Source of the DNA: Metridium senile
Taxonomy: Eukaryota; Cnidaria; Anthozoa; Actiniaria; Metridiidae
Length of the DNA: 64,000 nucleotides
NCBI GenBank assembly: GCA_949775045.1
Contig: OX459099.1
Coordinates: 7,537,099 to 7,601,098 of the forward strand
Direction of reading: 5' to 3'
Every line of letters starts with the position of its first letter. Position 1 is the first letter of the stretch. Below are positions 25,879-34,674 of the stretch, piece after piece. Position numbers and translations under genes: made by a program. A model generated the notes under the pieces. It saw only the letters and a program-made list of their open reading frames with translations. It ran no database searches and was not told the origin of the DNA.

Positions 25879-28800
25879 TTGAGAGAGGGGAGTAAAATGA
25901 GCACCGTCGGCCTCAAGTTTATCAGTCTATGACTGTCACAAGTTACCGCCGTTAAATAAGGTTACGTTTTTTTTCAAATAAAACTACAAATGTTTAGAGA
26001 TATGTTACAGTATGGCACACTTACGATCACTGTTTCCATCTCCATCAAAATCTATACCAGGATATATGGTGTTGATTGCCTGCACATGCTCACTCATGAT
26101 CAACAAAGCCTTTTCCTTGTTACCTTGACCCACATATTGTGTGAATCGATGATCAGCCTATTAGGAAAAGAAATTATAGCAGAATTGAAATTAACACAAC
26201 AATATTTACAGACCTATAAGAGTGAATGGTCTGATCCCAGGTGTAATCAATGTAAATGAGGCATGATCATCCAGGGTGGTGTAGTCTTGAGAAAGACTGA
26301 TAGTGTTGATGTCTGACGTTTCGACAACCTGAGCGGAAGTCATCTTCAGAGTAAAGAAAATGAAAAGACAGCGGTGTTATTCTTTACTCTGAAGATGACT
26401 TCCGCTCAGGTTGTCGAAATGTCAGGCATCAACACCATCAGTCTTTCTCAAGACTACACCACCCCGGACAATCATGTCTCATGCCTACATAAATAAACAG
26501 ACCTATATCAATCTGCCATGTCCAATAAAAATTGTCAATAAAATTATGGAATTTAGCTATCTTGGAAATGAGATTAGTAAAGAATGTTAGTTTGTCTCAT
26601 AAATCTAGTAGATGCTGGAAGGTTTGAATAAAATCAATACAGGTTGATGAGATGTATCCGTTTTAAATGTCTCACAAGTGTTGAGGGTTGGACTGTGAGA
26701 TGTTCCGACTGCTACTCTTTTTCACGGGCCGGTTGTACGAAGGGTGGATTAAGTTATTTGCGGATAAAAGTTATCCACTGCATAGGTTTTTTATACATTT
26801 TATCAGCTGGATAAGGATTTATCCAGTGGATAGCGCTATTCACCATTCGTACAACCAAGATTTGGACTGAGAGATGTTCCGACTGCTACTCTTCATCAGG
26901 GGCCGGTTGTATGAAGGGTGGATTAAGTTATCTGCGGATAAAAGTTATCCACTGCATAGGTTTTTTATACATTTTATCCGCTGGATAAGGATTTATCCGG
27001 TGGATATTTATCATTCGTACACCTGGCCCCAGGTGATGGGTAAACAAAATGATGTTTATTTTGTTGTCAAACATTATTCAGTCTACTCATCGCCTGATAA
27101 AGACATGCAGTCGAAACACTGCAGGCCATGCCTTCAACACTTGTGAGACAAACCAATATTCTCAACTAAAAATTGTCAAATACAAACAATTTCTCATATA
27201 GACAACTCTTGACAGAAATTTGACAAAGATGATGTGTTTCTGCTATTCAATTCATCATTGGCACATTAAAAAAACAGTCATGTCTCAGCATACTACAGGG
27301 CCCACAGTTATTGGTGTAAGCTGTTATGGTGTCCCTGCCTTCGTATGAAGGAAAAAGCTAATAAAATAAATAAAATTAAAAATTAAATTAAAACTACATC
27401 TAAACAAATATTTGCTGTGTCATCCACATAGTCAGATATAATTGACACATAAAAATTTTCAAATAAACAATTGCTCATGTATATATAACCCCAGTATAGC
27501 AAAACACAACCACATAGGCTATGCTGTAAAAGTATATATCCTGTATAAATAAATACTATCATAATCATTATTATTATTATTATAAAACAAGTATTAGAAG
27601 TTTAAATATTTTTCTTTTTCAAACAATGTAATATAACAAAATAACAAAAAAATAACAATTATTTATAATATCTTTGTAAAAAGTAGTCTTACTTAACATA
27701 AACGGGGAGAAAAAGTAAACAATTTATATAACCCTGGGATAGCATTCAAGCAAGACCTTTTAAAGAGGGACCATCACAAAAGAATCCCGTACCTGCATGT
27801 ATAGCTGACAAGACTTTTTCTTTTTATCAACTCCTGATGAAGCCCTTCGATACCTATTCAAGACAGGTTCATTGTCATCATGATTCAACTTATTATTTTG
27901 TCTCTCTTCCTTGATTTCAGATTTCAAAACATCTTCCATCCATCTTTTAGACCTGCCATTGATTCCACAACTACTGCCGTGTGCATGTGGATAATCAACG
28001 TCCTCACTTTTATAAATCACAGAATGAAACGGCTGCTTATCATTGAAGTATTTGTCTGCGGGCTCTATGTGGTATTCATTTTTGTCCACATGCATCTTGC
28101 CTTTGAAAATTCCCTCATGAATAAAACCATGAACTTTAGAGTTTGCATAACCTGTAGATAATAATTAAAATTAGTTGATATACCGTCGCTTGCATCTACC
28201 CATTAACGATTGAGACAAAAAACATGTTCTGTCTAGACGTAAACTTCCAAAGTTTGGCGCGAAACTTTGCAATCTCCCAATGCAATCCTCTAAATAAGTG
28301 CAGTACATATCTATAAATTTCTAGCCTTTTTTCATGACAGTGGTTTATAAACTTGCGAAGTTTGGGGTGCCAATCTTTGAAGTTTGACTGTGAGACAGAA
28401 CATGTTTTTGTCACAACCGTTAACAGGTAGATGCAAGCGACTGTACTGGTACTTTATCAACAGTGCAGATGAACATTTTTATGATAAACTGTGCTATATA
28501 AATGTAGTTCTTATTATTGTTACTTGTAGAGTTTTAAGTATATTATATGTTAACCAGTACTGATGTCGAATCTACATGATTTTATATTAGTTGATAATGT
28601 TATTAATATTAACAGTAGTATAACAATTTTTATAATATAACAATTTATGTTATTTATCAAGTTTTACACATTTCGGAATGGATTACCAAAGAAAGTGCTT
28701 TGGGAATTATATTTTTGTGTTTAAATTTCAAATAAACTTCTCACAGTTGCTAATTAAAGTCTGAAAAATGACAGTTAATAACATGCTTGCTCATACAGTC

Positions 28801-31741
28801 TACAGATATGAGTTACAATAATTTGTAATCTAATGTTTTCGTTCAATGACTGATCAATGAAGTCCTCTTATTTTTATTTGTTCCACATTTATTTGTTTTA
28901 ATATAATGTACTCCTGCTACTAACCCATAAGTGCCAAGTTCAAAATACATGTATTATTATTAATAGGAAGACATTATTATTGGAATACCATTTACTTACC
29001 CAACACTTCCCCATGTACAATTTTGGATCTGTCAAAAACAATTTCTGAATTGTCCATCTGAAAGTTGTCTGCAAATAAAGCTGTGTCTCTTTTGAGTCTC
29101 AGCCTAAATTTCCTATAACAACAACAATTTCACATTAAAGTACAATGCAATAATATCAATAATACAAATTATTTTGTATCCTGGAAGTATTATAATACAT
29201 AGTAGACATAAAATTATTTTCAATAGGTGGACATGCGGTGACATATTTTGTTATGGTTTTGCCAACTAACCATTGTTATAATATATGATAAAGAAAATAA
29301 GAAATCTATAGTGAAAATGGTTGGCAAATTAGCATTACAATACCAACACTTGTTAACACTGTGCTCACCCATAATGATTCCTACATACCAAGAGATTATT
29401 AATTTGATATAATTAATAATAATAATAATTACTTAATTTTACAAGGCCAACATATTTACTTGTTCCCCAGTAGATTACAATATTGCCCTCTTAAATTAAT
29501 TACCAAAGTCGGACATTGAAAGCGAAGAAAGAAATTCCTACAGTACAATGTATCTATGAAATGTTTGTGTGATAATAATTGCTTAATTTTACAAGGCCAA
29601 CAAATTTACTTGTTCCCCAGTTGTGTAGAATATGGCCCTCTTAATTACAGACATTAAAAGCGAGGAAAGAAATTCCTACAGTACAATGTATCTATGAAAT
29701 GTTTGTGTGATGTAATGTTTTGAAAGGAAATATTAGGCTCTAGAGGTGATACCAATTTGCCATGTTAAATCTGGCTGTGAAGCTCAAGCTGTGAATGCAG
29801 AACTACTGCTATAACTAAAGATAACAAGTTCTGTGTGCACACTTCCTCCTGTGGTTTACATTGTGTTAAAGAATTGTGAGTGTGAGATTATGATATAACT
29901 ACTGAACCAAAAAGTCTGTGATTTTGTGCAGTTTGTGGAAATCGTTTACATGCAAATTCCCACCTTCTTACACTATTTTCAAAATCATCCATAATCCTGA
30001 CTTTGGTGTTTGAGGTAAAACTGTCAAGCAACGATTGTAAACATCAATTTTTAATTGCACGATAGAATTCAAAGTGGTAAAATTTTCTTAAACCACAAAC
30101 TTTAACAGTTTTAAAACCCCTCGAAGAATCCAAAGACAGGATAAAGAAAAACGTACAATATTCTACTTATCTCATATGCACGGATTAATGAATAACTTTT
30201 ATAACAGTGACAAGTTTCGTTTGAGAACTGCTCATACTTAAACAACTATGAATGGAAACTAGCGAGTAAACTAGTATAGTCTGCGTAGGTGTTTGATATA
30301 AATGATAGGTAATATAATGAAATTCATAACACCGTAAAAAAAATGTTAACTAAACTTTACTGATGTTTCGAGCTTTAGCCCTTCGTTGGAGTAAAATAAC
30401 TATGATGCCATATTTAATGATAACTGAAAACTATTTTCTTGAAAACTTGCAGCAATTCAAATTAGTTTTGTGTGGGATTGAACATTTGTTTACCAACAAA
30501 GAAATCTGTTATATAAAGTTTTGTATTAATAACAAATCTATAAAGTGGCAATGACAGGAAATATATTGGTTGTAATAACTGGTTTGTATTGAGTGACAGA
30601 TTGTTGATATAACAGAGAAATGTTCTAGACATTTTCTAAAGATGCATTGAATCGAAAATGAAGAAACAATTGAATAAGCATTGAATCGAAAATGAAAAAA
30701 CAATTGAATAAATTGTACAAATCAATGTTCCAAGTTCAATTAAACAAATCAAGTTTTTGTTTTAGATAGTTATTAGCAGAAAAATGCTTGAGATTTTTTT
30801 TAAATGTCTTGCAAAAAATCGAACAACATATTAGAAGGGATTCTTGTCTGACAAAGGATTAAAAGTTTGTCAAACTTCACGATCTAGTAGCCACGCATAA
30901 TTATTACTGTTAATGAGGCAAATTCCATTTTCACTTGCCAAAGTAACAAGTGCTTTTTTAAACTTTGAACATCCAATTGCTCCCTCATTTTAAAAAATAT
31001 AAAAACGAGAATATTTTCAATAAGAAAAAACATACAAAATAGAATGTTAAGACAATATATGTGATAAAGAAAACACAATGAGAATGATAAGGATTCCACG
31101 GTGGTAGATTCGAAACAAAAGAAAATTCATATGTCGTTGTTAAAACATATTTACTCAGAAAAAAAAACACTTATCTTTGGAGATGAAAACAACCGGAATA
31201 ATAACCAAAATAAATAGATAGCCTTTCAAGGGGTAATAACAAAAAGAGATAGATAAATTGGTATGAAAAGGAAATTGTCATAAGAGGTAAAACTGTCAAG
31301 CAACGATTTGTAAACATCAATTATTGCACGATTGAATTCAAAGTGGTAAAATTTTCTTAAACCACAGACTTAAACAGTTTTAAAACCCCTCGAAGAATTC
31401 AAAGACATGATAAAGAAAGCCTGGAAGATTAGCTTAATAAACCTACCTTCCATCAGCTTCAAAATTAAGTAAAATCGGGCTTGAATGTGGTGAAGTTGAA
31501 CGACGATGTCTGTCGTGCTGCTTTGACAAGGCGCTAGTACTGTAGCTGAGCGTTTCGTATTTTTTGATATATTCTGATAATGGTTGTTCTGTGGGAGATA
31601 AATCATCGAATAAAGGAATATTTAGTAAACAGAATGACTTCAATTACGAAGAATAAATAAAACGGCTTCAAACTTACGAGTTTTTCCGTGTGTCGTCAAT
31701 AGCACCGAACAACAGAAAACACAAAATGTGAGCCAAAACAT
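13104..31741 (-). CDS. ADAM10: ADAM10 (Kuzbanian-type) disintegrin metalloprotease, 14 coding exons
   Basis: Joined exons (31678-31741, 31447-31588, 29000-29112, 27793-28151, 26025-26157, 24285-24497, 23298-23455, 22242-22419, 20333-20495, 18742-18843, 17859-17943, 15474-15623, 13913-14114, 13104-13333) give an unbroken 763-residue protein; human ADAM10 has 748. Order: signal peptide (1-20), propeptide with a Cys-switch candidate C168, furin-type site RYRR (206-209), metalloprotease domain with [12 protein letters not shown] (zinc ligands H385, H389, H395) and Met-turn M412, disintegrin and Cys-rich regions, one transmembrane helix (about 671-692) and a basic cytoplasmic tail. [34 protein letters not shown] and VHTPSSNP are ADAM10-type, not ADAM17-type. 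The family sheds membrane ectodomains such as Notch at the plasma membrane. All junctions are GT-AG. Identity is very secure; unseen alternative exons are possible. Confidence 0.96.
13329..13492. repeat. Four-copy 42-46-bp repeat carrying the ADAM10 exon 14 acceptor
   Basis: Each unit contains ACTACAGG (acceptor CCTGTAG on the gene strand); copies end at 13340, 13382, 13428 and 13470. Confidence 0.9.
13653..13803. mobile_element. 150-bp near-perfect palindrome
   Basis: AATAGCTGTTATTACAGTTA is mirrored at the far end and CGAGGCTTTCGGGC in the middle. Lies in the last ADAM10 intron. Confidence 0.85.
13913..14114 (-). CDS. ADAM10: ADAM10 exon 13: membrane-proximal region and transmembrane helix
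   Basis: Encodes [20 protein letters not shown], almost identical to human ([20 protein letters not shown]), then the stalk and the start of the transmembrane helix ([17 protein letters not shown], 671-687). Donor GCTT|GTAAGT. Confidence 0.95.
14588..14767 (-). mobile_element. tRNA-headed SINE in ADAM10 intron 12
   Basis: On the minus strand, GGCATGAGTGGCCTAGCAGT then GGGTTCAATTCCCGGC form A/B-box-like promoters. The body ends with a GTTTTTCTCCGGGTTATCCG tail. Confidence 0.75.
15474..15623 (-). CDS. ADAM10: ADAM10 exon 12: Cys-rich region
   Basis: Encodes [18 protein letters not shown] and [18 protein letters not shown], following human CEKYGLEECTC and LCHVCCMKK. Exactly 50 codons in phase 0; donor ACA|GTAAGT. 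Confidence 0.92.
15787..16130. mobile_element. Fold-back element with G31/C-rich arms, interrupted by a pogo-like MITE
   Basis: Arms share TTCACAT(T)AACCATTATGCC and TTCTGTTTT followed by a run of 31 G (15830-15860) on one side and C-tracts on the other. Confidence 0.7.
15891..16059. mobile_element. Pogo/Tigger-like MITE nested in the fold-back
   Basis: Ends CAGTGGAACCCTG / GGGGTTCCACTG with TA on both sides, as expected for Tc1/mariner-pogo elements. Too short to encode a transposase. Confidence 0.75.
16277..16361. mobile_element. Short palindromic repeat
   Basis: GGCTGTTTATATGAAGGTGAG is mirrored as CTCGCTTTCATATAAACAGCC (one change). Confidence 0.75.
17661..17849. mobile_element. Palindromic MITE abutting ADAM10 exon 11 donor
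   Basis: AAGAAATGAAACACGTCTTC / GAAGACGTATTTCATTTCTT arms; inner TTGGGAGAATTC and mirror. Confidence 0.85.
17859..17943 (-). CDS. ADAM10: ADAM10 exon 11: Cys-rich region
   Basis: Encodes [19 protein letters not shown] and CENG, equivalent to human [20 protein letters not shown]. A palindromic MITE begins only nine intronic bases after the donor (GGG|GTAAGA). Confidence 0.91.
18257..18430. mobile_element. Palindromic MITE
   Basis: TAGAGTGGTTTTCATTAACC is mirrored by GGTTAATGAAAACCACTCTA. Confidence 0.85.
18742..18843 (-). CDS. ADAM10: ADAM10 exon 10: disintegrin/Cys-rich
   Basis: Encodes [17 protein letters not shown], then [14 protein letters not shown], matching the human GPCCTAQC and CRDDSDCAREGIC spacing. 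Donor TGCAA|GTATCC is weaker than its neighbours. Confidence 0.92.
19461..19716. mobile_element. MITE with TACCGTAGTCACTTA arms (ADAM10 intron copy)
   Basis: ATTACTGTGTGACTTGCCGT ... ACGGCAAGTCGCATAGTAAT. Interior has paired CAATCGGACCAAT blocks and GGCGGAGTTTATAT. Same family as 55161-55412. Confidence 0.85.
19893..20100 (+). mobile_element. tRNA-headed SINE, copy 1
   Basis: GCAAGGATGGCACAGTTGGT (A-box-like) and GGTCCAGAGTTCAATTCCC (B-box-like), then a TTTAAGTAGCTTTAAATACC tail shared with copy 2 at 25736. Confidence 0.8.
20333..20495 (-). CDS. ADAM10: ADAM10 exon 9: disintegrin-like domain
   Basis: Encodes [19 protein letters not shown] and a Cys-dense run ending FGSTCR, the canonical opening of an ADAM disintegrin domain. 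Acceptor TTTTGCAG, donor TGCAG|GTATGT. Confidence 0.95.
20540..21935. repeat. GAT-rich minisatellite, core unit 94 bp
   Basis: Five near-identical 94-bp units from about 20630 to 21100, then scrambled relatives including GATGATGGTGCAGTG blocks, ending in (GAT)n. In ADAM10 intron 8. Confidence 0.9.
22055..22195. repeat. GTCACATTTAATGTGACAC repeat next to ADAM10 exon 8
   Basis: Inverted relative of the tandem repeat at 56140-56376, sharing TTAATNATTAAAAAAA and ATTGTAAATTTTGTGT strings. Confidence 0.7.
22242..22419 (-). CDS. ADAM10: ADAM10 exon 8: third zinc ligand and Met-turn
   Basis: Begins with HD, completing the zinc site, then [19 protein letters not shown] with the Met-turn at M412 and the SKCSIDSI strand. 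Donor AAAG|GTAATT. The following intron contains a long GAT-rich minisatellite. Confidence 0.96.
22450..22880. mobile_element. MITE with TACAGCCAAACCTACTGAAG ends
   Basis: CGTTCCTATCGAGGTTGGAA and its mirror flank an AATGGTCCCGAAATCACGAT core. A partial copy is at 63742-63913. Confidence 0.85.
23103..23123. repeat. Poly-C tract
   Basis: About 21 consecutive C in ADAM10 intron 7. Confidence 0.95.
23298..23455 (-). CDS. ADAM10: ADAM10 exon 7: zinc-binding motif
   Basis: Encodes [20 protein letters not shown] and [14 protein letters not shown]. The zinc motif HExxHxxGxxH is split: H385, E386 and H389 are here, and the third ligand H395 is the first codon of exon 8. Donor CCT|GTAAGT. Confidence 0.97.
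23550..24095. mobile_element. 546-bp element with CTTAAAGTTCCTATAACCCC ends
   Basis: Right end mirrors it (GGGGTTATAAGCACTTTAAG). A 78-codon minus-strand frame inside (23781-24017) has no recognised relatives. Confidence 0.65.
24285..24497 (-). CDS. ADAM10: ADAM10 exon 6: catalytic domain core
   Basis: Encodes [18 protein letters not shown] and [17 protein letters not shown], the part of the protein that most clearly separates ADAM10 from ADAM17. Two adjacent AG acceptors exist; only the upstream one keeps the frame open. Donor AAAG|GTAACT. Confidence 0.96.
24498..25732. other. ADAM10 intron 5, no recognised feature apart from dispersed repeats
   Basis: Unremarkable AT-rich intron; a short direct repeat AAAGTTCGCTTAGTTGACAC lies near 25440. 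Confidence 0.5.
25736..25950 (+). mobile_element. tRNA-headed SINE, copy 2
   Basis: GCAAGGATGGCACAGTTGGT, TGATTCCCACTGACTTC and the TTTAAGTAGCTTTAAATACC tail match copy 1. Situated 75 bp beyond the exon 5 donor. Confidence 0.8.
26025..26157 (-). CDS. ADAM10: ADAM10 exon 5: catalytic domain, N-terminal part
   Basis: Encodes [19 protein letters not shown] and [13 protein letters not shown], then an acidic DFDGDGNSD loop (262-270). Human ADAM10 has a shorter sequence there. Acceptor TAATAG, donor GATC|GTAAGT; the split codon is completed by exon 6. Confidence 0.94.
26258..26487. mobile_element. Palindromic element with GTTTCGACAACCTGAGCGGA arms
   Basis: GAGGCATGATCATCCAGGGT at the left, matching CATGTCTCATGCC at the right; GAAGATGACTTCCGCTCAGG mirrors in the centre. 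Confidence 0.8.
26726..27030. mobile_element. Two tandem GGGGCCGGTTGTACGAAG MITEs
   Basis: Copies at 26726-26857 and 26899-27030, each with GGATAAAAGTTATCCACTG internal mirrors. The separator GAGATGTTCCGACTGCTACT is repeated too, so the pair arose by tandem duplication. Confidence 0.85.
27040..27760. other. ADAM10 intron 4, distal part
   Basis: AT-rich; an ATTATTATT microsatellite at about 27568. No gene seen. Confidence 0.5.
27793..28151 (-). CDS. ADAM10: ADAM10 exon 4: end of propeptide, furin site, start of catalytic domain
   Basis: The largest ADAM10 exon (359 bp). It carries [12 protein letters not shown] and [16 protein letters not shown], the probable Cys-switch at C168 (GSSCGING), the convertase site RYRR (206-209) and the first catalytic-domain strand SCQLYMQ. 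Donor CAG|GTACGG. A MITE ends only about 30 bp upstream of its acceptor. Confidence 0.96.
28181..28445. mobile_element. Palindromic MITE 30 bp upstream of ADAM10 exon 4
   Basis: TACCGTCGCTTGCATCTACC / GGTAGATGCAAGCGACTGTA with inner AACATGTTCTGTCT mirror. Confidence 0.85.
29000..29112 (-). CDS. ADAM10: ADAM10 exon 3: propeptide
   Basis: Acceptor TTATAG, donor GTTGG|GTAAGT. Encodes [18 protein letters not shown], close to the ADAM10 propeptide motif FNLRMKRDTSLFSDEF. An acceptor two bases later would create an immediate stop, which fixes the chosen start. Confidence 0.93.
29429..29712. repeat. ~147-bp tandem duplication in ADAM10 intron 2
   Basis: CTTAATTTTACAAGGCCAAC through AATGTTTGTGTGAT occurs twice. 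Confidence 0.85.
30012..30150. repeat. Dispersed duplicate, copy A
   Basis: GAGGTAAAACTGTCAAGCAA through CCTCGAAGAATCCAAAGACA, repeated at 31284-31418 in the same orientation 1.27 kb away. Confidence 0.85.
31284..31418. repeat. Dispersed duplicate, copy B
   Basis: Same sequence as 30012-30150 with small differences; lies just after the exon 2 donor. Confidence 0.85.
31447..31588 (-). CDS. ADAM10: ADAM10 exon 2: N-terminal propeptide
   Basis: Starts after CTCCCACAG and ends GGAAG|GTAGGT. Encodes [17 protein letters not shown], matching the conserved start of the ADAM10 propeptide (PLNKYIRHYEGLSY in human), followed by a basic HDRHRRS stretch. A 135-bp duplicated intron segment lies about 30 bp beyond the donor. 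Confidence 0.94.
31678..31741 (-). CDS. ADAM10: ADAM10 exon 1: start codon and signal peptide
   Basis: Encodes residues 1-21 plus one base. [20 protein letters not shown] is a hydrophobic signal peptide. The donor reads CTC|GTAAGT. The ATG is the first in frame after a good upstream acceptor candidate, so the true 5' end may lie in an additional untranslated exon. Confidence 0.9.
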
Positions 31742-31901
31742 GCCTAAAAATCCTCCTATCAGAGCCTTGCAAAGGACACTAGTAGATACGGTCAATTCTG
31801 CAGAAAAAGTCCTACACTTGTATATGGATAAGACCGTCGAAGATTTGTATATTTTGTGATAAACTAAGCAACATAAAATTCACCAAATTCAACTAACTTA
31901 C

Positions 31902-31960
31902 ACCCGTCTTCGCACGTAAGGTCGTACTGCGCATGCTCTATGCCCCGGCTCCCCTTTGAG
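31902..31960 (-). promoter_or_regulatory. Probable ADAM10 5' untranslated exon and promoter
   Basis: A donor-like GGGT|GTAAGT lies at 31901 and an acceptor TTTTTCTGCAG at 31798 just upstream of the ATG exon, so a short 5' UTR intron is possible. The segment above is locally GC-rich, with TGCGCATGC (NRF1-like half, about 31928-31936) and TTACGTCA (ATF/CRE-like, 31963-31970). The transcript start itself cannot be placed from sequence. Confidence 0.4.
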
Positions 31961-31979
31961 CATTACGTCATGGGAGTTT

Positions 31980-33227
31980 TTCACATGACTCATTTTGTTT
32001 TTATTGGGCCAAAACTTGTACATTTTTTAAAGAAATAGACCGAAAATCATTTAAAAACATTTGAGCTATTTTACAAGTAATTTTTGCTATTAAGAAAGTG
32101 TGAATTTAGGGATTTATTTCAATATTTTTATTGTTTTTATGACGTATGGCGTGACGTCCTTGTCACGCTTTAGTTCCTTCACTTCATCATCAATAATATT
32201 GATTTGCATTTGAAAAAAAAGACCGAAATTATGTGGCCAGGTGCTTTCTGTGCTCTCATTATCGACTAAAGCAAGCTTTATTTATTTCTTAATGTTTTTT
32301 TAAATGGTATTTATTTTGTAATATTTTCTTTCATTGATCAAGTTGTTTTTTTCGTTTTTCCTACAGTGAGAGAAATATGATTTATCACTGAACATTCCGT
32401 GTATTTGAGCTCACTGATTTACTTTTAGAGGTTAAGAGGTAGAATGTTCAGAAACTGATAACATGAAACATAGAAATAAGTCAAATAATGGCTCAAGTGC
32501 CCTCATTGTAATTCCTTTTCTTTTCTTTTCCTCTAGTTTCCCCGACGTCTTTTTACTTCTCGATATCAATTTCGTTAGTGTTTTTCAGTAAAGAGGAAAT
32601 AGTATCGGAACGTGCAAGCCACAATCGATTATCCCAAAACCACTGATAACCAGGGCAACTATGATATACATAGGACACTTCACCTCTGGCAGACTGCCCT
32701 GACCAAAGCCGCGATTAACTGATTAATTACACTGACATATCGGCCGTAGTACTTCATGATAGCGCACTTATATGGTAGCCACAGACCCGACTAAGCGTAA
32801 AAAATGCATCACTTTTTTTGATGCCTTTATCTTCTAGCCTGACTCACTTATTAAGTGACTCTCTTACTAATCTGAGGGAGACTCAGATTCTCTACTTCAA
32901 CTTTAAATATTTTAGCACGCTACATGTTTAACATGTTGGTGTAACAATTTACTTTGAGAATAGAAAAATGAAGAAAAAAACACTATATTTTAAACTGTGG
33001 TATATATTGCTGGTTGAGTTTACACGCCTAATGATAATGACAATGGAATGAACGATAATGGTCCTTACGACGTCGTGACATGAAGTACTTACCTTCAAAC
33101 TGAGACCACATACTACGTCACGATGGTTGGGATGACGTCATCGGTGTGGAAGTTTTTGTTTGCTATTTTAGGGACCGGACCAGATATAACAGTAGTGTAA
33201 TATTACATCCACGTACGTAATAAAATA
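31980..33227. other. Intergenic region between ADAM10 and GAA
   Basis: No gene seen. A perfect TGACGTCA (CRE-type) sits at 33133-33140; TGACGT strings recur near 32150 and 33065. Confidence 0.45.
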
Positions 33228-33518
33228 TACACCTATTTCAAAAATCGTTGTCGCAATCACACTATGAAGCCTGCAAAGGATGTCGGTATTTCTTCTCTTG
33301 TCATCGATTTATTCATAGCATATTTTAATTGTACGTGTTTGTGTTATATGACCATAACAAGTTGTTACAGTGGAAGATGATTAATTAAATAAATATCTAT
33401 TGAAAACGTGTAATAAGTTGATAAGGCACAAATTCTGTTCATATTACCGACATCCTTTGCAGGCTTCAGAGTGTGGATTGTAGCTTCGGCTGCGACAACG
33501 ATTATTGAAATAGGTGTA
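33228..33518. mobile_element. TACACCT-family MITE, copy 4
   Basis: TACACCTATTTCAAAAATCG / CGATTATTGAAATAGGTGTA with flanking TATA; shares the CCTGCAAAGGATGTCGGTA core. Confidence 0.9.
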
Positions 33519-33527
33519 TATAGAATT

Positions 33528-33808
33528 GACATCAGTATTATAATAGCTGAATGGTGATTGGTGACATCAGTATTATAATAGCTGAATGGTGATTGGTGAC
33601 ATCAGTATTATAATAGCTGAATGGCAATTGGTAACATCAGTATTATAATAGCTGAATGGTGATTGGTGACATCAGTATTATAATAGCTGAATGGTGATTG
33701 GTGACATCAGTATTATAATAGCTGAATGGTGATTGGTGTCATCAGTATTATAATAGCTGAATGGTGATTGGTGACATCAGTATTATAATAGCTGAATGGT
33801 GATTGGTG
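33528..33808. repeat. 35-bp minisatellite, eight copies
   Basis: GACATCAGTATTATAATAGC followed by TGAATGGTGATTGGT, nearly invariant. Confidence 0.95.
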
Positions 33809-33809
33809 C

Positions 33810-33990
33810 AATAGTCAATTTCTCTGTTCTCTGCGCCATTTTGAAAGGTAATCGTGCCTTTGCATCAAAGGGAAACGAAATGTGTACTTGCAATGATAGA
33901 GAACTTTTAATTTTTAAAAGCTTTGACAATTTCAAAATGGCGCATGCAGATGCTCTCTTTCAAAATGGCGCAGAGAATCGTGAAAGAGCC
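33810..33990. mobile_element. MITE with CTGCGCCATTTTGAAAGGTA arms, copy 1
   Basis: Right arm TTTCAAAATGGCGCAGAGAA; relatives at 34675 and 54712. Confidence 0.75.
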
Positions 33991-34275
33991 ACTATGAGTA
34001 CTATTGATTCGTTATGCCACATTTCATTTGAAAATCGATGTACATCTTTATTGCAAACTTCAATACTTTATCAATGTAAATAATTCATACCATATGTAAT
34101 TTATATTATCTTTTTTTTGCATGTTTTTGAAAAATAGATTTTATTTCCAATGACATATTAACATTTTTAATTTAATTAAAAAAATGTTCATTTGTTTCTT
34201 GAAATCTAAACGATATCTCCTTCCACATAACCTACGGTTTTTGCTGGTCAGTGCAGTACTCTTACCAAACGTTCT

Positions 34276-34420
34276 GGGGCCGGTTGTACGAAGCCTGAAT
34301 AGCGCTATCCACCGTATAAATCTCTATCCAGCGAATGAAATCTATACAAATTCTATATACTGGATAACTTTTATCCAGTGGATAACTTTTAGGTTATCCA
34401 CCCTTCGTACAACCGGCCCC
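34276..34420. mobile_element. GGGGCCGGTTGTACGAAG MITE
   Basis: Ends GGGGCCGGTTGTACGAAG / CTTCGTACAACCGGCCCC; same family as the tandem pair at 26726. Confidence 0.9.
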
Positions 34421-34674
34421 TGGTATCTCGAACCCAAAGAGTGTTCGGTGTTTTGTCAGCGGTTGTCTGCGCCAGACAGATATTTCTCCCGTGTTTTGGG
34501 ATCGAGACGGTTTGCAAACTCTATGTCTGAGCTGACCAGGAGAAATAGGTTCCAGAGAGGATATTGAAATGTATTTTAATTGTCCGCGCTGGCACTTCTT
34601 GTTGAAATTTAGTTGTTGTAATTAACTTTTCCAATATTTGAAGGAAATCTTTTTTAAATTAAAATTTCAAACGA

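Noticed and set aside
27760..27792. Extension of ADAM10 exon 4 past CAG|GTACGG
   Set aside because: Read-through residues lack similarity, and the donor joins exon 5 in perfect phase.
13104..31741. Assignment of the protease to ADAM17
   Set aside because: The propeptide SEDV and CGI strings are ADAM17-like, but the catalytic, stalk and tail sequences clearly follow ADAM10.
33528..33808. CRISPR-like 35-bp repeats
   Set aside because: Head-to-tail repeats without spacers: a minisatellite.
34184..34567. 127-codon plus-strand frame
   Set aside because: It runs through a palindromic MITE and has no recognisable protein features.
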